From Diadema setosum (Eukaryota; Echinodermata; Echinoidea; Diadematoida; Diadematidae), in NCBI RefSeq assembly GCF_964275005.1, contig NC_092698.1, positions 26,063,947 through 26,127,946 of the forward strand: 64,000 nt of DNA, read 5' to 3'. Shown here piece after piece: positions 49,301 through 61,300 of the stretch. The position numbers and the translations under genes were made by a program. How positions within the stretch are numbered: position 1 is the stretch's first letter; every line of letters starts with the position of its first letter. The notes beneath the pieces were generated by a model. It was given only the letters and a program-made list of their open reading frames with translations, did not search any database and was not told the DNA's origin.

Positions 49301-52300
49301 GGGCAGCATGATAAATATGCTCGCCTGAACTCGAGACTGAGTCTCTGAATTGCAATGCAGACAGATTGACGACTGGACCACCTCAAGTCAGTGATATATA
49401 CTGATAATTTAAAAGCTAATTTCAATTTCAGAGTGAAAGCATACTGATGATAAACTGTCGCAATGAGGCAAACCATTTCCTCCAGTAAAGGGTCTTACTT
49501 CTGGCACTGAGAGTCCTAGTTTGTTAACATAACTTATTACATCTTCTAGCTTCAACCATCACAGATTTGAGAAATTCCTCTTATATGTTTTGATTTAAGA
49601 CAGGTGTTCAATGATTGAACAGTTGAAAAGCACGAATGATGGACAATATTGGATTTTTGAAGTCACAGTGTTATCTGGAGCAATAGATACCATTTCTCTT
49701 TGAATTGCAGTTTTACATGTACTTCATTTGGGTAGAGGTAATTGCCATTAATTTCAAGCTGTAGTATTGTACTAACAGAAAAGTGCATCACTTTCTATTA
49801 GCAGCTGGAATTAAGAAATATACTTACGGTTCCATGCCTTCAAGCAGAGTGCTAAAAGTTGACATGCCAGCTCACTCAGGATACCTAAAATTCAATGTTG
49901 GGCTAGTATGACGAATAAGTCATACTAGCCCATACTAGTCATACGGACATACAAATAAGTCATACTAGCCCATCATCATACGAAATGGGAGGAGGACAGA
50001 ACACCAAACCGCAATCCAGAACCCATTGTCAACCCAGTAAGCACACACAAGAGACTGACTCATGAAATCGCAGAAGACTCTGTCCCGTCCTTTGAGTTGC
50101 AAATGGGCGACTACATCTACAGGCATCAAACACAGTGTGATCAAACAGGACCAAGTGAAAAAGTCGACGTCCTCATTGTTGGGGACTCGATAACAAAACA
50201 CATTCAACCTTCAAAGTTGTCTTCAGTGCTCACAATAAAAAATAAATGCATACCTGGTGCGCGCGTCGAAGATATTTTCGACGCAATACAACATGAGGGG
50301 AGATCAAAACCACGGCATCTGCTTCTCCACGTCGGAGGCAACAATATCAGAGAGGATGATGAAAATGAAATTATGGCGAAAATTACATCCCTGTGCGACG
50401 AGGTCAAAAGACATCGGGACTCAGTATAGCCCATTTAAATTCCCAGAGTATTTGCCCAAAGATAGAACATATACGCATTTTATTATCTGAGGCTAAGTAC
50501 GACGTAATGGCCATTAGTGAGACATGGTTGCACGATGGCATATTAGACAACGAGCTTCGAATAAATGGCTATAATCTTGTGCGATGTGACCGCCCAGGGA
50601 AAGACACTCACGGAGGTACAGCTCTCTTCATATCTGACAAGATTTCATTCACAGTGATCAATATTACAGATGTTACTGACATTGACTTTGAGTCTTGCTG
50701 GGTAAAAATATCGCCGACATCTAGCAAATCTTTTGTACTGGGTGTAATATATTTTCCAAGAAAAGATAATATGTTTTTAGATCAATTGAGAAATATATTG
50801 GACTCGACTGAAATCATATCTAATGATATTTTAGTTGTTGGAGATTTTAATTATAACGTATCATGTGCAAGTGAAAATACTAAAATAGATGATTAATGTT
50901 GTGAATACCAACTGAAGCAACTAGTGACATCTCCAACAAGATTTGCTGAAAATTCGAAGACATGCATTGACCTGGTGTTGTCTTCTCGCTCTGAATCTAT
51001 TAACAATCTATCTTTTTTATCTATTTTAGATATGTGTGTGTAATATAACGTATATTTTTAATGATTTATTAATGATTATGTTTAAAGACATTCTAAGTTT
51101 GTTGTTATCAAATGTGTAACTATTTTTTAAACTTATGTTTTGTCAGTTGCAGTTTTATCTGTAAACCTTTGTTTTCAAATGTCATGTATTGTATTTGTAC
51201 ATTTTTACACATTTGCAGGGCCCTCATTGAAAGCAGTTTTATAACTGACGAGGCTACCCTGGTTAAATAAAACTGGAAATAAAATGAACAAATAAATAAG
51301 TGCCTGTTCATTGAAAGATGCACTGGCATTATGGAGTTTTATGATTTCATAAATAGAATGTAAGTGAAATACACCACATATATCACATTATTTGCTAGAT
51401 ATTTTAGGTGATTACTCTATAAGCTTTGAGAATGTCATTCAACTTTTGTTTAACATCCTTTCTTCCATGACCTCTCACAATTTGCATGCTTTGTTATTGT
51501 TGTTGTTTTCTTTAAATGCTAGTACAACAATCAATAGGACAAGAAATTCACCAGACTGTCACAGAATGTATTCATATACAAAGAAAAATGTCAACTGTGA
51601 TTTTGAAAAATGCACAGAATTCCACATCATGCTTGTTTTTTTGTTTTTTTTTTTTCATGCCCTTAAAACAAACAGGATAAAACTTTGAAGTAATCACCAC
51701 CGGAAACACTACAAAAAAAAAAACAACTAGATGGATATTCGACCATCCGTGGTCGAAATATATGCCTCCGCTGAGTGCATGATCAATAACTGTATAAATC
51801 TGAACCCTTGTTTGAAATAACCACAATAGTTTTGACCCAAAATAATCAAATATGTGAACTGTTATGATGTACATGTACCTGCATAACAACTTTGAAATTG
51901 ATAAGAATGTATTTTAAAAAATATATATTTTCACCAGCATAATGACCTCCATGATCATTGATTATGGGCAGATTTTTGGCATTTTTGCATACATTAGCAT
52001 CTGGTGCCTAATTTGCATATTAGAGTGAAAATCTATACCAAAAGTTTTTTTTTTTTCCACAAAATAACCTGTGACCTTTGACCTTTGACCCCGTGACCCT
52101 AAAATCCAAACAAAGTATTATCCCCTAGGATATACCTTCATACCAAGTTTGATGTAAAACCACCACACGGTTCTTGAGATATCGACAAAAACAAAACGGG
52201 ACGGATGGACGGATGGACGGACGACCCGAAAACATAATGCCTCCGGTCACTTCGTTGGCGGAGACATAAAAAAAGACTAGGAGTAAAGATGAAAAAGAGA

Positions 52301-55300
52301 CTACACTGAAGAGGAAGAAGAAAAAAAGAAAGTAAATACTGCCCTCTACTTCACTCACAGTCACAACTTCCAGTAGACGTGAGCTAAACTTTCTATACCA
52401 TAGGCAGCATGTGTAGAATGCATAATAAGTCTTAAAGGTATTAGCCCACATTTGTAAACCTGCAGCAATTGGTCTCATAGTTAGCATGGAGTTTGGGTAT
52501 GATTGCAGCAAGGAGGTTCTAGAGAATGGAGTCACAACCGTATTATTTCCTTTGTTAGATGTTCGAAGCCGCCGCTCAAAAATATTTGAAGCATGTGCAA
52601 AACAGGATCTGCCGCGCAGATACTGAGTATAGGAAGACAATTGACTCGTTTCTCATTGCATAATCACTAGCCACTTTCAAAGTAAGATATTTCTTTGTGA
52701 TGGTAATTACCTTTCGCTGCCCCTTCTTATAAAAGGTAGGTGGTACAGACATGAGGATGCGCGAATAGAAATTGAGCAAAAAATGCTGAAATGAAGATGA
52801 AAATTACTCGACTGGGCATATGCGGGCACTAATCTGATATATCTATCAATAAAGAATTATACTTGAAGATTATTCCATATTAGTTTCAGTTGTGGAAACT
52901 AAGCGGAAAAGTGATAAAACCAGCTTTCCAGGATGGTACAGTTGTAAACATTTTCACATGATACAGCTCAGATTTACTCTTTTGCGCAAATTTCTGGACG
53001 GAAATGTCTTTTGTTTTACATGCTTTATCATTAATTGAAATTTTATTCCATTTAATAAATAGATAAGCAAAATATGGCCAAAATTATGATACCGTTCAAA
53101 ATTAATCTTCAGAATGCTGAGCAAGACGGCGGCAAGGAACATCGATCATCAAAGGCACAAGTGCACCTGTGGAATTCCTTTGTACATCAAAAGAAATCTG
53201 ACAACTGTTTGAATAATCACAGCTAGTTGGAACTCCAATGTATAAAACCTCCTTGATTGCAGTAATACCTGTGCAAAATTTCGTTCCAATTAGTCCATTA
53301 CTTTCATAGAAATAAATGAAAATGCACCGTAATCCGTATGCATGCGTATAACGCTCGTTAGCTCCGGTCCACGTACGTGTTACATGTACAATGTACGTAG
53401 CTATAGCCCGCGCTCATAATTCGATTTTGGGTCGGGTTGATCCGGTTTGAAAATTGATTTTAAAACGATGATTTTCTCTCTTTTATCGAATGGTATAGAC
53501 AAAGAGCGACAGGTGAGGTATGTTACTGTTATAACTTGTACTTGAAGTCATATTGGACCTGTTTTATGCAGTTTTGATTTTCGTGGGTTTGCAAATGTGG
53601 GCTAGTACCTTTAAAACCTGCATAAGTAATAATATACTTCACCATACTATAGCTTCGAACTGCATACCCATTGTTTACAGTGGGAGTAGCAGAAATGCAC
53701 AAAATAGCTGAACTGTAAATTTGAATTTTTTGTCTTCTTTTCAAATCAGACAAAATCTAATGTCACTATTATGTTTTAGATGACAGGTCAACAGTCTAAT
53801 TGGTTATTACTTCAGGGTGTTTTTTTTTTCCATTTCTGTATATATTTTTGCCTTCATAATTGGAGGTTGTAAATTTGAGTCATAAGAGCAAGTTTAATTG
53901 GCTTTTTTTGCTTTTTTGTATGTTTGTTTTGCCTCTTACGAGAGGGGATTATGATTGGCAGCATGTTTAAAGGCACATGGTCCCTGTAGCTTAGTCAAAT
54001 GTGCACGCGGGTGCATGATGCAAGTTTCCTATAGAGACCTACACTATCGACTCCTCTTTAGCGCATACGCCGTGACCCATTTCCTCGAGTCCAAAGAAGT
54101 CCGATCCACTGTAGTCAGTGGTCCAATCACAGTTCGGCTCATGACTTGGCTGAGAGGGATGACAGCTTTAGCAAACTTCTTTTGTGATGTCATAATAAGA
54201 AGCACATATGCACACACCCTGGCATTACTACAGACTGTGTGATGCGCAGAGAAGACAACGAAGGCAACGATAACTAGCAACACCTACACGCTTTACTCTT
54301 GATGACAGCTCAACTTTGGCAATCCTCGTATCAATGCTAATGGTGATCGGCAGTATCATCAACAGCGCCCTCTACACTACCGCGACTATGCGCCTTTAAT
54401 AGGACATTTACTTCAAAACAAAACAAAACAAAGACTACCATAGAGATATAAATACAAGACTAACATCCTGTTTGACAATCATTTTATTTCAATACTTTTT
54501 GCAATCTTAATTTCTACCTACATATTAGAGCTTGAGAGAGGGTATTGGGCGAGTCTGAGGGCAAGTTTCTTTTACGACACTTTCAACATCATTTTTACTA
54601 CACAGGGGTCCAAGTAACTCTTTATCTCTGCAGCACTGACCACAGTACAGTGACAATAAGGCAATTTGACCTCTCACCTAGTGTGGTTCACAGCCGACAC
54701 TGTCCACTGGTCATCTCCGATGGACGGCTTGTCCATCCTCTCCAGCAGCACAGGCTCAATGGTGAAGGTCATTCCAGCCATCATCAGCTCTGGGTATGCA
54801 TTGGCTGTATCAAAGGGGAGAGGAGAGAGACTGGGATTTAAAGGGACATTCCAGACAATCTATATAATTTCACATCATGTAGTTCTAACAACTCTAAAAT
54901 ACTACATATTCAAGGAAAGAAACATTCACAAAGACATAAAAATGTATTACGTTTTAGGGATATCCATCAAAGTGCACAAATAATAAAAATATGAGTATCA
55001 CACCATCTTGATTCACTACTCCATATGATAATTCAGTGTATACACATATTATAAAAACCTCAATCGGAATATCTAGCAAATAATGCATAGTTACAAGCAT
55101 GTATATCCATGGGACCCATTCTAAAAGATACATGCATATCTACACACAAATTTGATAATATTGCCAGTGTTTCATGAAGTTATAGAAATGAGGGACAACA
55201 TGAATTTAAACAGATTTGCACCATACCATTAGAGCTGTCTCAAATATCTAACAAATTGGAAAGTATGGGAAACAGTTACAAGCATATTCCTACATATACT

Positions 55301-58300
55301 ATTTAAAGATATATTCTAATTTAGGGAGGCCATATATATTCTGAATCTATGCAAGTGAAAAGCTCTGTATTTGCTAACCTCGGCAAAAGAAATTCAAATT
55401 AAATCTGCAAAGAACTCTCTATGTGCTCATCCTTGTGACACATAAGTTATACCCTGGTCTGTCACAAGATCAAGTTGCAAATCACTCTCAAAATCTTCAG
55501 TATCATCAGCCTCCAAAACTGGCCTAAAAATTAGATCCAATACATTCCTTTACTCTCCTCATTACATGTGATTATTATTCTCACAAACATGATGACGTAG
55601 ATATCACCTATGTAACATATTCCTATTGGGCAAATTGACTTTACCAGATAAAAACAAAAAGTGTGAGGACAGATGAAGTACTGTAAAAGTGGATATTTTC
55701 GCGCGACTTATTTTTCGCGCTAGGCCGGGTCAGAAGAGTTTCGCATGTTTTTAATTCCGCGGAATCAAGACATCACGCACAGGAACGTATGGCAAGCAAA
55801 AATATTCGCGTATTTTTATTTTCGCGCTAGTTTCTGGTTGCGCGAAATGCACGAAAATTTCAACACCGCGAAAATTTCCACTTTTACAGTAGCAACTTCT
55901 TACCATAGTGCCAGATGTTGGGCTTGCAGTGGAAGAAGGTATTAATGCCATGTCCAACAAAGGAAGGACTGACATACAGATCTGCTCGTTGTGCAATTTC
56001 TCTGCGAAAAACCAAACCAAAATAAAACCAGAAGATAGGCATGAAAACAATTGTTATGCAGTGGCTGTTTTGATGTATGTGTGTGTACGTCTCCTTGTCT
56101 ACTAAGTGAGGAATTGGCATGGATAAAATTGTAAATGCCAATGCCAAATACATGTAATTACTAATGAACTTAAGCAAAATTTTCAGGATTCACAACTTTT
56201 AAACACATTCTCCGATCTTCCTGAAACTTTAACTGAGTGTGTCACTCATTTTTCTGCATCCACTGACTCTGCATACTGGAAAAGGAGGAATATTCGCGTG
56301 CATTTTGATTTCACGGATATTTTGCAAGCACCAAGATTTACAAAATTAAAATACATGCCAAAGTTCCTGTCTACACTATATGCATAGAACATAAGTAGCA
56401 ATTCACAAAAATTTCATGCCATAAAAAAGGCCGTCGGCTCCAATTCCCGAAAGAGACAGTTACACTTACGTGATGGTGTTACCGATGTTGCTGATGGGGT
56501 ATTCCGGACCACACACTTTGATAGCCTCATCCCTGCATATCCTTGCATACTTCACCAGATGCCTGCCAGCGTCGTCAACGTCACCGACGAGGTAGGTCTC
56601 CGAGAGGTCAGCATGGAAACCATTGAGATAGACCTATCACAGTGCGGGCAAAAACGTGTGAAAGGAATGAGAGAAATACACGAGACAGAAGAGAGACATC
56701 AGCCCTGACCAGACTATGAGAAACTATGTGCATTTTCATTTCCTAGTGCAGAGCTCATCCAATGATCGCGAACAGCAGCGAGAACCCTGCTTACTCACAA
56801 AAAAATTCAATGCAACACACTTTTTTGTGTGTTTGAGTGTATTTTCATCATTTGATTGGAGCCATAGGCCACTCTATCAGACATATTTGGCTGAAACACT
56901 TCCATTGTCCATCATCAAAGTCTAAAAATAATGATATAATTAAAAAGTAAATTCATATTTCAGCAACTTTATTCCGACTTAATCTTTAGAAAAACAAGGA
57001 AAAGTAGAAATTACGCGGTGCGTAATATATGTCCCCGCCGGAAGTAGCATTTAGTAGCACAATGTACAATATAGGTAAAAAGATCAAGGTCAAAGGTCAA
57101 AGAAGTCAAAGGTCAAAATTTTGAAGCCTTCACCTAGTGCCATCACATAAGGCAAACGGAATCGAAATCGGGTTAGAAATGGGGAAGGAGTAGCATTTTG
57201 TAGCCAATGTACAATGTAGGTAAAAACTCAAGGTCAAAGGTCAAAGAAGTCAAAGGTCATAATTCTGTGTAGAAGTTTTGAAGCCCTCACCTAGTGCCAT
57301 CACATAAAGCAAACGGAATCGAAATCGGGTTAGAAATGGCGAAGGAGTAGCATTTGGTAGTAATATGTACAATACAGGTCAAAAATCAAGGTCAGAGGTC
57401 AAAGAAGTCAAAGGTCAAAATTCTGTGTAGAAGTTTTGAAGCCCTCACCTAGTGCCATCATTTAAAGCAAACGGAATTGAAATCGGGTTACAAATGGCGA
57501 AGGAGTAGCATTTTGTAGCAAAATGTACAATATAGGTCAAAAATCAAGGTCAAAGGTCAAAGAAGTCAAAGGTCAAAATTCTGTGTAGAAGTTTTGAAGC
57601 CCTCACCTAGTGCCATCACATAAAGCAAACGGAATCAAAATCGGGTTAGAAATGGCGAAGGAGTAGCATTTTGTAGGCAATGTACAATATAGGTCAAAAA
57701 TCAAGGTCAAAGGTCAAAGAAGTCAAAGGTCAAAATTCTGTGTAGAAGTTTTGAAGCCCTCACCTAGTGCCATCATATAAAGCAAACGGAATCAAAATCG
57801 GGTAATAGAAATGGTGAAGGAGTAGCATTTTGAAGCAAAATGTACAATATAGGTCAAAGGTCAAGGTCAAAGGTCACAACTGAAATTCTGTATAGAAGTT
57901 TCAAAGCTCTCATGTAGTGCTATCATATAAAGCAAACAGAATCAAAATCGGGTTAGAAATGGCGAAGGAGTAGCATTTTGAACATTTTGATCACACACAG
58001 ACGCACGGACGGACGCACGGACGGACGCACGGACGGACACACGGACACACAGACACACACACGTACGGAGCCCGTTTCATAGTCCCCTGCTCGAACTCGT
58101 TCGGCGGGGACAAAAAATGTGAGCTGGTCAAAACTTGTGGTATCATCACCTGATCTATTTCTGTAGTGGCTGAGGGTCGTATTTCTGTATCTTGAAAAAA
58201 CATTTTTACCATTACAATTCTGTAACTTGCTCTTTTTCACAATTTAACCCATTGAGGACGAGTCCCAAATATACTGTATACGTCGTTATTTTCGCGAGGG

Positions 58301-61300
58301 TTTAGTTTTCGCGAATTTCATGAATTGCAGTTGGATCGCGAATTTAGCAACACATGAAATTGTCTCCATGCGCTTTGTTAATAGAGCATTAACGTAAGCG
58401 TCGGCGTTGATTCGCGAAAACAACATCTCACGAAAATGTCTATGACCTCGTCATTCGCGAAAATATTTGTACGCGAAAATAACGGCGTATACAGTACTCG
58501 GGCAAGTGTCTATGTGAAATGCGTGTTGTAGCAAAATCAACCCTTCCTCAACGGGTTAAGTGAAATATCTAACATTCCAATTGGCTTCATTTTGATATAT
58601 TCTTTCAAAAGCAATCTAAAATTGGTGCAGAATTCTCCCTACTGCATATTAATGTAAACATTTCATTGCGAGCACTCGGGTCTGTATGCTGCCCATAAAC
58701 ATGCAAACAAATGAGGAGAACTTCCGCATCCACATGCAACATGTGGAGGTCAAGCGGCTTCACACGTTGGGTGTCGACTTGTACACTTCTGGTAATGTGG
58801 AGTTTAATGTGCAGCAGGCACGGGCAGAGCGTATATGTGGTAATCACATCTAATTTTCCCCTTTTATAATGACTATTAAAGCATTGTCACTTCACAAGAG
58901 AAATGCATTATCAGAGCTAACAACTTCACATTTCTTCTCCCAACATGTAACAATTGCTGAGGAAATCTACAAAACTATAATGGTAGTTTTGAGATAGAGA
59001 TCGTGCCCCATGTTTTCATGTACCATCAATTCAAATAAGGCTCAGCCGTGCACCAGCACAACATTGTCAACACATTCTTACAGAAATTGAATAGCACCAC
59101 TGCCATTTGAGTTTATACAGTCATACATGTGATATGGAGAATTTCACTCTAACCATTCCATTTTCACGCCATTCTGCATGGGGAAAAAAAAATCAAAATC
59201 CACTCTCCAGTACATACCGTAAAGTCCATATTGATGATGTCCCCATCTTCCAGTGGTCTGTCATCAGGGATGCCGTGAACCATGACGTTGTTGACAGACG
59301 TACAGATTGACTTGGGGAAGCAGTTGTAGTTGAGCGTGGAGGGGTAGGCCTTGTGGTCGATGCATGCCTGGTGTATCACTTCATCCAGGTGATCTGTGGT
59401 GACTCCAACCTATGACACATTTCAGTAAAGGAACAGCAAAATACAAGCAGTTTGACCCACTGAGGATGAGCTGCTTTTGCAACAAGGAAAAGTAGAAACT
59501 ACGCGGTGCGTAATGTATGTCCCCGCCGGAAGTAGCATTTAGTAGCAAAATGTACAATATAGGTAAAAAATCAAGGTCAGAGGTCAAAGAAGTCAAAGGT
59601 CAAAATTCTGTGTAGAAGTTTTGAAGCCCTCACCTAGTGCCATCACATAAAGCAAACGGAAGTGAAATCGGGTTAGAAATGGCGAAGGAGTAGCATTTTG
59701 TAGCAAAATGTACAATACAGGTCAAAAATAAAGGTCAAAGGTCAAAGAAGTCAAAGGTCAAAATTCTGTGTAGAAGTTTTGAAGCCCTCACACTAGTGCC
59801 ATCACATAAAGCAAACGGAATCGAAATCGGGTTAGAAATGGCGAAGGAGTAGCATTTTGTAGCAAAATGTACAATATAGGTCAAAAATCAAGGTCAAAGG
59901 TCAAAGAAGTCAAAGGTCAAAATTCTGTGTAGAAGTTTTGAAGTCCTCACCTAGTGCCATCACATAAAGCAAACGGAATCGAAATCGGGTTAGAAATGGC
60001 GAAGGAGTAGCATTTTGAAGCAAAATGTACAATATAGGTCAAAGGTCAAGGTCAAAGGTCACAACTGAAATTCTGTGTAGAAGTTTCAAAGCTCCCGTGT
60101 AGTGCTATCATATAAAGCAAACAGAATCAAAATTGGCTCATAAATGACAGAGAAGTAGCAAATTGAACATTTTGATCACACACGGACGCACAGACGGACG
60201 GACGGACACACGGACACACGGACACACACACGTACGGAGCCCGTTTCATAGTCCCCTGCTCGAACTCATTCGGCGGGGACAATAACACATTACCCATAGA
60301 CACCTGCCCAAGTACACTCCGAGCTAGTTTTCATTGGGTTAAACCAAGGAGGTTGAAGAGATGGAGTAACAACAGAGTTATTCCCTTTGATCTATGTCCG
60401 AAGCTGCCGCTGAAAAATATTTGAAGCATGTGCCAAACAGGATCTGCCGCACCGATACCAAGACAATTGACTCGTGTCTCATTGCATAATCACCAGCCAC
60501 TTTCAAAGGAAGATATGTCTTTGTGATGGTAATTACTTTTCGCTATCCCTTCTTATTAAAGGCAGGTAGTACAGACACAAGGATGCGCAAACAGAAATTG
60601 AGGAAAAAATGCTGAAATGAAGATGAAAATTACTCGACTGGGCATACGCGGGCACTAATCTGATATATCTGTCAATAAAGAATTATACTTGAAGATTATT
60701 ACATATTAGTTTCATTTGGGCAAATTAAGTGGAAAAGTGATAAAACCAGCTTTCCAGGATGGTACAATTTTAAACATTTTCACATAATACAGCTCTGATT
60801 TACACTTTTGCGCAAATTTCTGAATGGAATTGACTTTTGTTTTACATGCTTTATTATTAAGTGAAATTTCATTTCATTTCATAAATAAATAAGCAAAATA
60901 TGGCCAACATTATGATAACGTTCAAAATGAATCTTCAGATTGCTCAGCAAGACGGCGGCTTGGAACATCGATCATCAAAGGCACAAGTGCACCTGTGGAA
61001 TTCTTTTGTACATCAATAGAAATCTGACAACTGTTTGAATAATTACAGCCAGTTGGAACTCCATGTATAAAACCTCCTTGGTTAAACCGCAGGCCAATTT
61101 TGGCAGCTCACAGCGGAGCCAACATTTCCATACACGATTTTGAGTGGGAAAAATAGACAGCTGCAAATCACAGGATATACACTGTAGGCATGTACAATGT
61201 AACTGTCAAATTCTCTGAAAAGTTCTTAAGGGTACACATTAATGCTACTAGTAAAGGGTGATAAAAATGAGATAATCAGTCATTTTTTCACAACACAAGA

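Larger units (their letters stand above)
42466..54677 (-). other. 12.2-kb last intron of METAP1D
   Basis: It holds a (GT)n tract, two palindromic MITEs, LINE pieces, TTAA and hAT-like elements (listed separately), and unique sequence between. The 187-codon open frame at 45576-46136 has no recognisable domain. No host exon other than those of METAP1D was found in it. The patch at 53940-54300 is GC-richer and unexplained. Confidence 0.7.

Noticed and set aside
50097-50896. Host SGNH hydrolase or nuclease gene inside the METAP1D intron
   Set aside because: The esterase-like and endonuclease motifs, their order, and the CR1-type 3' tail fit a LINE remnant.
55884-56177. 97-codon - strand frame as a separate small gene
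   Set aside because: Its core is METAP1D exon 5 (56001-55904); the rest is intron read-through.
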